Under the pieces are notes generated by a model, which was not told the origin of the DNA, ran no database searches, and worked only from the letters and a program-made list of their open reading frames with translations. A stretch of DNA of 64,000 bases from Sipunculus nudus (taxonomy: Eukaryota > Annelida > Sipuncula > Golfingiida > Sipunculidae). The stretch is taken from assembly GCA_026874595.1 (NCBI GenBank), contig CM049316.1, positions 20,793,839 to 20,857,838 of the forward strand, written 5' to 3'. Below, piece after piece: positions 9,683 through 19,183 of the stretch (position 1 is its first letter; the number at the start of each line of letters is the position of its first letter). A program made the translations under genes and the position numbers.

Positions 9683-11980
9683 TCATGCTGTTCCGCCTGT
9701 CAGTTCGGGAAGGCCAAAAACACGCATGTATTCGTGAATGCTGTCATGCAAGTGCATCGCGCAATCACATGCATACCAACAAAGGCAACCTTGACACAGG
9801 TGTTTTTGCGGGATTTTGTTCCGGCAAAGACCCACGACATGCTTCACTCTCTTTTCATGGAGCGACAGCTCTGTTTCGTTTGTGTTCTCGTTCCAGCTCG
9901 ATGAGGGTCCGTGGAAGTGTGTGTCTTCGAAATGACGCACGCACGTCGCTCTCTGAAGCGCTTGTGCGTTTTTTGCGTCGCAGGAACAGCAAACTGCGTT
10001 CGCGAAGCCTTCCCCGATGGTGTGGACAAGTTCGTAGCACGTTCTCTCACCATTGCATACCTGCACGACGCACAGCGATGCTTTCGATACGCAACCTTTT
10101 TTCTTCCCGGTGCATCTCGGCGTCCCTACCACGGCGGGAGGGTCCTTCGTAGATCCTGTGACTGTCACTGGACCGAACCGCCCGGATGTGACGTATGCCA
10201 TCGGCACCCCGTGCCTGTCACCGGAACAGAGCATCATGTGGCGTTCGGCGTGCACGTACAGTTCACGCGAAACCCGTTTTGCCATCGCAGGCGGAGCAGG
10301 GGCTTCGTAAACCCTGTGCCATGACAAGGGCAGGGCTGTGACTGAGAACCCTCCGTAAGGAGTTCCCACCCGCAGGCTCGGTGTGTGCACGAAGCGGGGT
10401 TGACATTTCCCGCCCTTGTTCAGACGATCTACGTCAACGCAAACGCTGCGGGTGAACTCTGTTATGAATGGCTTCCGGACGCACTTGGCCTGGCACAGCG
10501 AGCACGCAACCTTCAAGAATGTTATGTATTCTAGTCCACCAGCCAACGTATCTGATATCGTGCTGTACATCTGCCAACGGTACCTTTCCTGTATAAAGGA
10601 ACGTAACACGAAACCTACAAGGTCTGCTTCTTGTGATTTGTTTTCTACATTGTTTGTTCCGACACTCATGACAGCCGGTCCCCTTCCGAGTGGTACAAAC
10701 ACGGTGCGTCGCAGCATTTTACTCATGTTCTTAATTTTATGGAGGATAACTGCATCCATGTGACCCGTTCGCTGCTGGGACAGCGCATGCGGTCGCTTTT
10801 CGCTACACGCCGTCTTGCAACGGTTTAGCCAATGTTTCATGATAGGCCCCATACCTGAGAACAGATCAGTCCTGGGGTCTGGACCCGCGTTCACAATGCA
10901 GCCATTTGGTAATGATACGGCTACCGCCCTGGCGGAAGTGGAGCGGCAAAGGTTTACACGGCTAAGGTGTTCAACTGCGTTCAACGAGGATACGTGTACC
11001 AAACTCGGAGCAACAGGTTCAGAACACGCCCGCTGCCACGTTTCCGAATTACCCTGGTCGCCGTTGCTTTCATCCGCTGGGGCAAACGTGGGCTGGGCAG
11101 AAGAACAAACCTCACGGAAAAATGAAATCCTGTTGCGTATGACTTCACCCAGGCAAGACGGTGTGGGCATCTCTGCGTGCTCCGTCACGCCCTGCTCGTC
11201 TGCTGCGTCTCCTGAGCCTTCCCCTTTTGTGGTTTGTATCAGGTTTTCGGACAGCGACAGGTACCATTGGCGTGCTGGGGCGGATGCGCCGCTTCCGAAT
11301 TCGTATATACAGTTGATTATGGCCTCCTGTAGCTCTACATCTATTGACAGGCAATCGCTTAAACTTTCATGTAGGAAGACGCGTCTCAGACGACGCCTGT
11401 ATTCTCTGGCCCGCGACAGGCAAGCGGCATGTGCGTCATCGTCCACGTCCGTTTCAAAGGGTATAACACTCAGACTGCACGCGCAGCACAGGTCATAAAC
11501 CAAAGAAACGTCTTGCGCAAAACCCGATTCTCTCTGTCGATCAGTATCATTGGACCAATTGTGACAGAACCACTTGTAAAACCGCAGTCCCAGATTGTAA
11601 GTATACAACCATGCAGTTGCATTCGGGCCTCCCGTCTCAAAGAAGGAACACAAGTCCGATAACCGGTCAACACCTTCGGGGTCGAACAGCAGTGGTTGTG
11701 CTACGCATCTTAACAGAAAAACCTCTTCTGTTGACAGATCACACTGCGTAATTTTGAAGGCAGCGAGACCTGAATCTCGGATCGCATGTTTTACGCTTTG
11801 TGTGAGAAATCCGTCCAGACCGGCCTTGTCCGCTGTTTGGTACTGCGTGAGGAATATCGCCCGGCATAACCCCCGTAGAAATTGGGTGTGAGCGTGAATG
11901 ACGGATTCGGTGGTGGTGGTCGAATCGCCCCCATCTCGAGGGCGCGTCGCTGATGGCGCGTGATACGATACAGACGACAT
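9683..11980 (-). CDS. Cysteine-rich 765-residue protein, candidate packaging protein
   Basis: It starts at an ATG at 11980, ten bases beyond the stop of the next leftward gene. The protein is unusually rich in Cys and His. It has a C-C-x-C cluster near residue 150, a C-x2-C-x3-C near 490, several pairs between 590 and 660, and a C-terminal C-x2-C-x4-C-x-C with flanking His residues (about 725-745). There is no signal peptide or membrane helix. Cys-rich zinc proteins of this general size include the herpesvirus UL32-type packaging protein and the small terminase subunit (UL28 type). The spread of CxxC clusters, including a C-terminal one, fits the UL32 type somewhat better. This is inference from composition, not a recognised signature. 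Confidence 0.82.
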   Translation of the reverse strand: MSSVSYHAPSATRPRDGGDSTTTTESVIHAHTQFLRGLCRAIFLTQYQTADKAGLDGFLTQSVKHAIRDSGLAAFKITQCDLSTEEVFLLRCVAQPLLFDPEGVDRLSDLCSFFETGGPNATAWLYTYNLGLRFYKWFCHNWSNDTDRQRESGFAQDVSLVYDLCCACSLSVIPFETDVDDDAHAACLSRAREYRRRLRRVFLHESLSDCLSIDVELQEAIINCIYEFGSGASAPARQWYLSLSENLIQTTKGEGSGDAADEQGVTEHAEMPTPSCLGEVIRNRISFFREVCSSAQPTFAPADESNGDQGNSETWQRACSEPVAPSLVHVSSLNAVEHLSRVNLCRSTSARAVAVSLPNGCIVNAGPDPRTDLFSGMGPIMKHWLNRCKTACSEKRPHALSQQRTGHMDAVILHKIKNMSKMLRRTVFVPLGRGPAVMSVGTNNVENKSQEADLVGFVLRSFIQERYRWQMYSTISDTLAGGLEYITFLKVACSLCQAKCVRKPFITEFTRSVCVDVDRLNKGGKCQPRFVHTPSLRVGTPYGGFSVTALPLSWHRVYEAPAPPAMAKRVSRELYVHAERHMMLCSGDRHGVPMAYVTSGRFGPVTVTGSTKDPPAVVGTPRCTGKKKGCVSKASLCVVQVCNGERTCYELVHTIGEGFANAVCCSCDAKNAQALQRATCVRHFEDTHFHGPSSSWNENTNETELSLHEKRVKHVVGLCRNKIPQKHLCQGCLCWYACDCAMHLHDSIHEYMRVFGLPELTGGTA

Positions 11981-11989
11981 TCGTGATTT

Positions 11990-14900
11990 TTAAAACACGT
12001 GCGTTTTCATCCAAACGCAAAAGTCATTCCAAACAGGAGAGCTGTGAACATCTGTCACGCTGTCTTGTGCAGTAAACGGCGTGCCGTGGATGCACGTGTG
12101 TATATCCCACAAGGCGGACTGGCTGTTACCACTGGCCACCGCCTTATATTGGGTGATGCTCCTCAGCCATCTTTCGGTCTGTCCAGTCGATACTGCAGGG
12201 CAGGAGTCCTTTATGCAACGCTTCAGGTATCCAGATAGGTTTGGACGGGAGGGATCCCACAGGAATAATGGTGCTTTTCTTGTGATCATGCAGCGCATGT
12301 GTGCCCGCAGCTCATCTGGTTCGGATCCTGTGTCAAGCAACCTTTCTGCGATGTGCACGCAGATGTTGTTTATGTTTTGTGCCCTTCGGCGCAAAAAGTT
12401 GACCCGTTTTTGTCTAAGCGTTGGCGCCTCCTTAGCGTCCGTCGGAGGGACAGGTAGCCGACGCAAAAATATGCGGCACATTCCGCACAGCCGCCCGATG
12501 GCTTTCAACAACAGGGTAGTGGCCAAGTAGCTGCCCGCCCGGAAACGGGCGTGCACCACGTTATTTGAACTTGAACCACTCGTAACGTGGGCGTGCATGA
12601 ACCTTTCCACAAAATGCAGCACCCATATTCCCAACGGTTTCAAATGCCGTGCGATCTTTGCTTTCCATTTATCCTCTATGTTCAAAAGCGACAGCCGTTG
12701 TGTCCAGAGGTCTGTTTTCCCACAGTCCCACCAGTCGCCCGACACCAAGAGGTCCTGTTCCTTTGCCGTCTTTGGTTTCATCGCCTGGCTCAGGACGATG
12801 TCCTCCATTATCATGTTGACCAACGGGGAAGCCCCTCCTGCTTTTGTTCGATCGCATGCATTACCCAAACAGTCGGGTATGCATGTCGCTAACAGGTATA
12901 TCGCCGTCTTTCCTGAAAGGTGCAGACCCAGCCACCCGGCCATGCGTCGCACTTGTGCCGATGTCTGGATCCGGGCGTGCTCGCATCCTTTATCCCACAG
13001 CATGTTATCCGTTGTCGGCATATATGACCACAGGGAATCCCGTCGGGACACTGAATCGTCCCACTTCTCCCTGCATTTTTCCAGCAACAAACGGAACGCT
13101 TGTTCTGGTTCTTCTCTGACGCAGGTTCGTTCAGACAGTGGCCATACCGCGCCTACGTAAACATCGCCCTCCTGGATCCTCTGTCTGCTGTATGGGGTAT
13201 CATCGGTGGACAGCGACCCATTCTCGAAACAGTCTGCAGCGCTGAACCCCACCACGTCAGCAGCAGCCGTCAACAACACCTTCAGGGCAATCTTGTCCTC
13301 CTTGCACATGTCGCCCATAAGCCGTATGTATACGTGGTGTTGTGGCAGCTCGGGGGACAGCAGGTTAAACAGGACAACGTCTGCATCAGGCGGTTCATCC
13401 TTTCTCCGCTCCCGCAAACGCATCGATTGCCTCACGTGAGACTTCAAACGTGCGACACCCGTCCCTCTGCATCTCGACACATAGTTCACACACATGTACA
13501 CGTACGCTGCCATGACCTTCCCCATTATATCGCACAACCACACAGGGGTCACACTGGTAGCCTCTTTTGGCCTTTCTACAGGCAAAGCTGTGTCGTCACT
13601 TGCAGACGTACTTGCCGACGTTGCCTCACCGGAAAAAGTCTCCTTTGCTGTGGCAGCATGTTGTGATATGTCTTCGTCCACGTCGCTGTCGTATTCCTCG
13701 AAGGTAACGCCGGGTTTACTCTGAACGAATGACGGATGGTCCACCCCATATGCTTTCGTTGTAGATTGGCTTTTGCTGTCTGCTGTAAGTTTCGGGAGCT
13801 GTGCCCGAGGGACTGCAACCAACCTGGCGACCCGCTCACAGTTGTACGCAGCAAGCTCCGAGGTGGTCAAACCTAGTTTTTCGGCTTTGTCAGCCCAGGC
13901 TGTGTCCAACCATGAAAGGTGTGGTAACTCTGTTTGTTTCTTCTGTCTACAGGTCGACGCGACCCATTTCTCTGTGCCATGTAGGCTCGGTTGTGAACAA
14001 ATACTTAAATTTCGTTTCTGTCTTTTTTCTAAATGCCGTAGTTGCGTGTCCTCGGATGGTACGCCTGTTTTGGCGGCGTCAGTGATCAAGCACAGAAGTT
14101 TGTTCATCCACTGGTGGCATTTAGCCCGCACGGTCGCAAATCGCTCCCGTCCCAAGAGGTTGTCCAAGTTGCGTGATGTGTCAACGGCGCTTTTGTCCTC
14201 CCGATGTTTGTCTGCTGTCCAGACGCATACCCAGGCCGGAGCCAGTTCGAAATTATCCAGTTCGCAGAGGGCGTAAGACGTGGGTGTTAAGGCCTTCCAC
14301 AGAACTGGGTGATCCTTCAGACGGTAGCTGTAACAGTCACACGTGTGTAGACTTTCGTCCGACGGGTCGGCAGTATTTTGCCAGCGTTTGTCAGACGCGT
14401 TGCACGATTTATGGTTTTTCCCGTTTTGTGGCAGTAGGTCAGCTAGTAGCAGCCTGTAACGTTTGCCTGAAAGATGAACCGTCTCGTACGTCAGGACAGC
14501 TGCCCCCGCATCCCGCACTAAGTGTTCTTCATTTTCCCGCCATTGGTCACCTGCTTTGTGAAGATCGAGGGCTGTTGAGATATCCCCATCACCCTGGAAT
14601 TCAACCGGTAGGGACTCTATGAAAGATGAACGGCAGTTCCCCCATGCACTGTCTGCGTCGCACGGGGCCAGCCCTGACTCTATGGCATTCGCGTCTTGGT
14701 TGAATCGGCGAACTCCCATATCCATGAAACCCGGTTGCATATGTCTTCCTTGAAATGCCCCTGTCAGGCCCTTCCAGTCGGCATGCACAGTGTGAAACAA
14801 GTAAGGGTCTGGTAACTTGATCAGTTGGCTCAAGTGCGCACCTAGTGACACCGACCCGTTCACCTTTGTGTCATTGGAAATGTAGCCCCTCCAAAACAAA

Positions 14901-15256
14901 CTTTGGGTATCTGCCCGATACATCAAGAAACCCGTGTACAGGTGTATGATCGCCACTGGAGTCCATGTCGTAGGATCAAACCCGAGGATGAACCCATTTT
15001 CACAAGGGCTAGTGTCAACAGACGTCCTTTCAACCCAAAGATCCCATGGTTTACGGCCGCGTTTTTTAAAATTCGTGCCACGCACTTGGAGCTTACGCTT
15101 CAATGATTCGGAAGGTGCATAGGGCACCAGACCTTCGTTCTTGCATGACACCCTACGGCAAAAGACAAAATGCTGACAATCCATCGTTACATTTACTGCG
15201 TTCAAATATCCAGGAGCATTTGGACAGATACACTCATACGAACACTTCACGTACAT
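11990..15256 (-). CDS. 1088-residue protein of unknown function
   Basis: The ATG at 15256 is taken as the start because a TATA box (15302-15309) predicts transcription beginning near 15278. The open frame continues about 45 bases further upstream without any ATG, and that extension encodes a strongly hydrophobic stretch (see findings). The first 120 residues contain six Cys and N-x-S/T sites. The middle (about 520-570) is acidic and Ser/Thr rich. The C-terminal 500 residues look globular and helical. A possible single hydrophobic helix occurs near residue 580 (V-Y-M-C-V-N-Y-V). I do not recognise it. Candidate roles include a large capsid-associated or envelope protein. It is the first gene of a leftward run with the Cys-rich gene 10 bases downstream. 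Confidence 0.8.
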   Translation of the reverse strand: MYVKCSYECICPNAPGYLNAVNVTMDCQHFVFCRRVSCKNEGLVPYAPSESLKRKLQVRGTNFKKRGRKPWDLWVERTSVDTSPCENGFILGFDPTTWTPVAIIHLYTGFLMYRADTQSLFWRGYISNDTKVNGSVSLGAHLSQLIKLPDPYLFHTVHADWKGLTGAFQGRHMQPGFMDMGVRRFNQDANAIESGLAPCDADSAWGNCRSSFIESLPVEFQGDGDISTALDLHKAGDQWRENEEHLVRDAGAAVLTYETVHLSGKRYRLLLADLLPQNGKNHKSCNASDKRWQNTADPSDESLHTCDCYSYRLKDHPVLWKALTPTSYALCELDNFELAPAWVCVWTADKHREDKSAVDTSRNLDNLLGRERFATVRAKCHQWMNKLLCLITDAAKTGVPSEDTQLRHLEKRQKRNLSICSQPSLHGTEKWVASTCRQKKQTELPHLSWLDTAWADKAEKLGLTTSELAAYNCERVARLVAVPRAQLPKLTADSKSQSTTKAYGVDHPSFVQSKPGVTFEEYDSDVDEDISQHAATAKETFSGEATSASTSASDDTALPVERPKEATSVTPVWLCDIMGKVMAAYVYMCVNYVSRCRGTGVARLKSHVRQSMRLRERRKDEPPDADVVLFNLLSPELPQHHVYIRLMGDMCKEDKIALKVLLTAAADVVGFSAADCFENGSLSTDDTPYSRQRIQEGDVYVGAVWPLSERTCVREEPEQAFRLLLEKCREKWDDSVSRRDSLWSYMPTTDNMLWDKGCEHARIQTSAQVRRMAGWLGLHLSGKTAIYLLATCIPDCLGNACDRTKAGGASPLVNMIMEDIVLSQAMKPKTAKEQDLLVSGDWWDCGKTDLWTQRLSLLNIEDKWKAKIARHLKPLGIWVLHFVERFMHAHVTSGSSSNNVVHARFRAGSYLATTLLLKAIGRLCGMCRIFLRRLPVPPTDAKEAPTLRQKRVNFLRRRAQNINNICVHIAERLLDTGSEPDELRAHMRCMITRKAPLFLWDPSRPNLSGYLKRCIKDSCPAVSTGQTERWLRSITQYKAVASGNSQSALWDIHTCIHGTPFTAQDSVTDVHSSPVWNDFCVWMKTHVF

Positions 15257-15301
15257 CACAAATATCAACAAAAACACAATAAAGACGGTTATGGATACGA
15301 C

Positions 15302-15309
15302 GGTTTATA
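15302..15309 (-). promoter_or_regulatory. TATA box for gene 11990-15256
   Basis: The sequence reads TATAAACC leftward, about 46 bases before the ATG at 15256. This argues against use of codons further upstream. Confidence 0.5.
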
Positions 15310-15360
15310 CGATATGTAACAAACATGCAGTAAATACGCGCCCGGGCTAACCGGAGCTGT

Positions 15361-15410
15361 ACATAAACCTGTTTTATTTCATATCTACATAAACCTGTTT
15401 TATTTCATAT
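15361..15410. repeat. Two tandem 24-bp copies, 26-bp period
   Basis: Two identical 24-base copies (15361-15384 and 15387-15410), each containing TTTATT, lie beyond the stop of the BIR-RING gene at 15534. Read leftward, each carries AATAAA, so the repeat duplicates a polyadenylation signal for that gene. Confidence 0.8.
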
Positions 15411-15533
15411 ACAGTAATACACAATATCCACAGGGGCCGTTATACGAACTGTTCTAGAATATACGACTGATAATACACATGGTCCGTGGGTAATAAAGTC
15501 CGCGCGCCAGTACAACAATGTTTTAGTCGATAC

Positions 15534-16121
15534 TCAACATAAATATATACGTATCTTGTTTGATGCGCGCACATTGCATTGGGGGCAAACCTGAAGCTGA
15601 GCAGAGCATGTGTTGCACACCAGCAGGTGATTGCAAGGCAAGAAGACGACACTCACTTCCTCTGCAAAACACACCTTGCACAAACACCTGTCCTCGTTTT
15701 GTCCTTCGTCTTGTATTGGGGTTTGACGTCTTGTTTGTTGATCGGTAGTTTTGGGTGACGCCAAGACGTTTTCATGCGAGGTTACGCTTAGGCGTGCATC
15801 CAGGAAAGAGCATCCATGTGTCCGTTTGGCATGCTCTACCCACGGGTCGTGTTCTGCCAACCACTGGTCAAGAAGGACACCGCATTGGAAACACTTAACC
15901 TTGTCTGCGCTGCCCGTGTAATACAAGCCAGCTTCTGCCAGCCTGGCAGGCTTTTGTATGTCGCGTACAGGCCAGTTCGGTAAAAACGACGCCAGGCGAT
16001 CTATGTACTGTTGCATAGAAGGCTGAGTTAAATAGACGGTGGGTAATACCTCCTGTCCTACAACCTCAGTTAACGTTGTTACCTTTCTCATGGCGGGCAC
16101 GGAGAGAGATATGTCAGACAT
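15534..16121 (-). CDS. BIR-RING inhibitor of apoptosis protein
   Basis: The product is 195 residues. One BIR domain spans residues 42-107, with zinc ligands Cys77, Cys80, His97 and Cys104 and the G-L-Y-Y-T-G signature. A C3HC4 RING spans 148-185 (C148, C151, C163, H165, C169, C172, C179, C182). All metal ligands are present, so both domains should be functional. The RING would confer E3 ubiquitin ligase activity; the BIR would bind caspases or IAP-binding-motif peptides. Compact BIR-RING proteins are typical of baculoviruses, malacoherpesviruses and invertebrate hosts. The ATG at 16121 is the only sensible start and has a TATA box 50 bases upstream. It is the first of three neighbouring leftward IAP genes. 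Cytoplasmic anti-apoptotic function is inferred from the family. Confidence 0.93.
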   Translation of the reverse strand: MSDISLSVPAMRKVTTLTEVVGQEVLPTVYLTQPSMQQYIDRLASFLPNWPVRDIQKPARLAEAGLYYTGSADKVKCFQCGVLLDQWLAEHDPWVEHAKRTHGCSFLDARLSVTSHENVLASPKTTDQQTRRQTPIQDEGQNEDRCLCKVCFAEEVSVVFLPCNHLLVCNTCSAQLQVCPQCNVRASNKIRIYLC

Positions 16122-16438
16122 GTTAACGGATGGTCGAGTACAGACTGCAGTGCAGTCCCTGGAGCGCGGCTATATATGGAAGACGTGGGGAATATGTGTT
16201 GTGCAACACGGCAGACCACGTGCCTTTATGCTAAGCGATCTACGTGGTGTAACGGGGGCTATATATGATACATACACACCACTAACTGTATATGGCAAAT
16301 ATGTATGTATCAGAAATGAAGCGGTAGCAGTAACAACACTTAGGGGGAGAGTCAAATATTGTACCTCTTTTCACACTGCGTGTCGGTGTAGTATACGCAC
16401 GAATCGTTATTTACCATCATATGACCCTTGTGTGTCAT
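16122..16438. other. Intergenic region between two IAP genes
   Basis: This AT-rich spacer has TATA-like runs at 16171 and about 16258. The first fits the BIR-RING gene. No coding frame is supported. Confidence 0.5.
16170..16177 (-). promoter_or_regulatory. TATA box for the BIR-RING gene
   Basis: TATATAT lies about 50 bases before the ATG at 16121 on the leftward strand. Confidence 0.6.
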
Positions 16439-18526
16439 TCACATAAATGTTTTCACTGTGGCTTTAATGAGTTCACGACAAATGGGACATTTTTGCAGCT
16501 GCAGGGAACAGTCAAGGCAACAGACCAAATGGCTGCATGGTAAGAAGACGATGTTAACCTCGCTCGTCAGACAGACTTTGCACTTCGTCTTGTCGCGGAG
16601 TGCCTGTATTTCTGCGGAAAGTGTATCACGGCGTTCTTTGTCATCAGCCGTTTCCCCGGCGCTACTACCTGTCGGCTGTGGGGCCTTTTCGCTTTCTTTG
16701 TCATCTGCTGTTTCCCCGGCGCTACCAGGTGTCGGCTGTGGGACCTGTTCGCTTTTCTTATTTTGCTTCTTCTTCTGTGTCTTCTTTTTCTTACGTTTCT
16801 TAGAGCTATCAGAACATTTCTCTGTTTTCTGGGTGCTCGTTCCTGTTGCCTCCTCACCCTGGCTTGTTCCACACTCGCCGTTCTTGCACGCTGAGGCTGC
16901 AACAGAGGTAGAAGCATTTTCCGGTTCGTTTTCATCCTCCGAATCAATCTCTGTATGTGCAATGTTTGCATATGTGACTGTTTTTTCAAAACGGCTTTGA
17001 GTCACTTCAAACTTTTTTACAGCATCCATCAGTTCATTGATGTCAACACATGCACGTCCCTTTAGTCGCATAGCACCCTTAATGCTATCCCTTGTAAAGC
17101 CCATTTCAAGTGCCTCTTTAACCATTGGTGTAGTCATAAAAGAAGCAACAACGTCAGAAATATCAGTTCGTGAACGGTTCTCACCCGCCTGTTCAGACTG
17201 GTCTATCATACCGTTGATGGCATTCTGGACCTCCGGTATGTGTCTGCATGCATTCAGGAACTCACAGCGGGGGAACCAACGTGCGTGTTCGGTCCAAGGA
17301 TTATCGTCTGCATCCCAATTACAAAGTCCACCTCCGCACATAAAACAGCGTACACGGTCGTCCTGGCCTATGTAAAAGAAGCCCGCTTGACAGAGTCTGG
17401 CGACAGGTTGAATTGACGACGCCTGCCACAGTCTGAATGACCTGAACCGGATCGCTACGTCAGCGTATTGTGGATGTGCCGCGTGGTGCATCATCGTTCT
17501 GATGCTTGCCGCGTCACACATCTCATCAGGTGCCTGAAAAACAGAACAGACTTTATTGTCGTAACGTGCAATGACGTCCACATGATCATATGTCCGTTTC
17601 AGTTAAACGCACATGTTACCCATACGTTTCTCACAACAGCAAAACACCCCGCAAACCTTTACATGCGCTGTAATCTATGATCAAATGTATAACAATTTGA
17701 CAGTTTCGCTATGTATGTATCAGCTCTATAACGTGATTGCAAACATTTAACTTACCCCAGGGGTCTCTGGAATATTGGACGTGCTGACACTGGTTCTCTG
17801 CAAAGATAGGTTCTGCATATCCTGGCTCAATGTCGACATGCCCGGTGTAGAATTTGACGGTGTTAGAGCCCGAGGTTTTTCCCTACCCGTTTCTGCTTCC
17901 CGAGGTTTATCCTGACCTGTATTGAATGCAGCGGGCATGCTGGACGGGCCAGCAGCAGCTTGAACATGGGACTGTGGAGAACGCCCTTCATTGTTGGGTT
18001 GCAATGAAGTTAAAGTTTCCTTCACAGCAATCTTCAGTTGTGGCACTTTACATTTTGCTCCAGTGTTGCCAAAGAAGGTGAATATAAACGGTAAGGGCAC
18101 ATTGTTTGTGTTAGATGTAGCGCTACCACTTGCTCCACCTGTTGTCTCAGAGGCAGTCTGTCTCAGTAATGTGACCTTGCGTTCTTCTTCGCGTATTCTG
18201 TCCAACGAAAACACTTCATTTTCAGCGACCATAGGAACATTTCCAATGTCGATTCCTAAAATGAACTGGCACCTAGGAGCGTGTCTCTCGTGTTCGGACA
18301 ACGGGAGGTCCGTTTCCACCCAACGTTTCAGACGAATGTCACAAACAAAGCACTTTACCTCATCTTCACGCCCTGTATAATAGAACCCGACTTTTGCCAG
18401 AGCTGTCGGAAATGCTGGGTTTCCTTTCGGCCACGTTTTGTATGACACCAGCCGGTTGATCTCATATCTGTAATGTTCACGGTCACTGACAATCTCTCCC
18501 GTCAAGTTATTATATATAGTTACCAT
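16439..18526 (-). CDS. Spliced cIAP-like protein: two BIRs, UBA-like segment, RING
   Basis: I read this as one gene in two exons: exon 1 18526-17756 (257 codons) and exon 2 17533-16439 (364 codons plus stop), giving 621 residues. The donor reads G|GTAAGT and the acceptor is a pyrimidine tract ending TTTTTCAG. The join is in phase 0, and exon 2 alone has no ATG before its BIR. Exon 1 carries BIR1 (residues about 22-90; ligands Cys59, Cys62, His79, Cys86) and a Ser/Thr-rich linker. Exon 2 carries a second complete BIR, a UBA-like helix bundle with an E-M-G-F loop, a very basic Lys-rich linker with a duplicated 20-residue segment, and a C-terminal C3HC4 RING. This is the domain order of animal cIAP proteins. 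It should bind caspases and ubiquitin and act as an E3 ligase. Confidence 0.85.
16633..16752. repeat. Two 60-bp in-frame tandem copies in an IAP linker
   Basis: Two 60-base copies encode a duplicated Ala-Gly-Glu-Thr-Ala-Asp-Asp-Lys type segment just before the RING of the spliced IAP. The length stays in frame. Confidence 0.75.
17534..17755 (-). other. 222-nt intron in the cIAP-like gene
   Basis: Reading leftward, it begins GTAAGT at 17755 and ends with a pyrimidine-rich stretch and CAG at 17536-17534. Both sites match consensus closely, and the flanking frames join in phase 0. Confidence 0.8.
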
Positions 18527-19183
18527 ATTGGACAGACAACCTGTGGTGTATATAAGTTCCAGACGAGCTCAGCAGCACGATAGTCATATGGAATCAATTG
18601 TAGAGCCCTGTGCCAAATAACAGTCACTCCGTTTATTAATGACAGGATGCTGACTTATGATGCCGAAACTGAACAGTCGACGTCCGCGGCGGTTATGCTG
18701 AACATTCTGTTGTGCTGAGCTTATATAGCAAGAAAGCAGACATGACGTCAAACATAGGAAATTCCACAACACGCACAAACAACGTTTTGTAAAACATGTT
18801 TAATGGCAGGGGTAACGTGACTCACAAACACATATATCAAATAACTACGTAAACACCAAAAAAAACTCCCTGCTGGTGTGCGTCATAACCGAAACATACG
18901 ACCAACGACGTTTTATACATTGTTTCCATAAACCACGTTTAAGTAGCAGGGTATCCGGTACGTGATTAGCAGTCATATCCTCTTACAAAGACATCACGTC
19001 CTTGACACTCGTATGAGCGAGTATGGTTTGTTTTACATACAGAGGTGTACATATGATGATGACACTGATATGTTAACACTTAACATATATTAGTATATTC
19101 CTAATGTCTTATACCTGAAACGAATCTTTGTTACTGTTCGTGAAAGTTAACGGTCACTGTACTATTCACATGGTTCGATAGGT
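18527..19183. other. Intergenic region between IAP genes
   Basis: This 657-base spacer has a strong leftward TATA (rc of 18722-18729) that could start a long leader for the spliced IAP. From 18780 to about 19000 two imperfect copies of a ~120-base sequence occur (sharing ACGTTTTGTA/ACGTTTTATA, CGTTTAA and GGCAGGG/AGCAGGG blocks). No gene is supported. Confidence 0.5.

Noticed and set aside
9279..9686. 135-codon leftward frame overlapping the start of gene 8492-9568
   Set aside because: Out of frame with the credible gene and of low-complexity Arg/His/Cys composition typical of shadow frames.
10815..11498. 227-codon rightward frame
   Set aside because: Lies wholly opposite the 765-residue Cys-rich gene, which has better start context and composition.
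16439..17581. Exon 2 of the cIAP-like gene as an independent gene starting at 17581
   Set aside because: That start is a GTG; the sequence before 17533 is a pyrimidine tract ending CAG, and the exon joins exon 1 in phase 0.
18584..18778. Leftward frame with a signal-peptide-like start
   Set aside because: It begins with TTG, has no internal ATG, and a strong TATA box lies inside it, so the hydrophobic part is probably promoter DNA.
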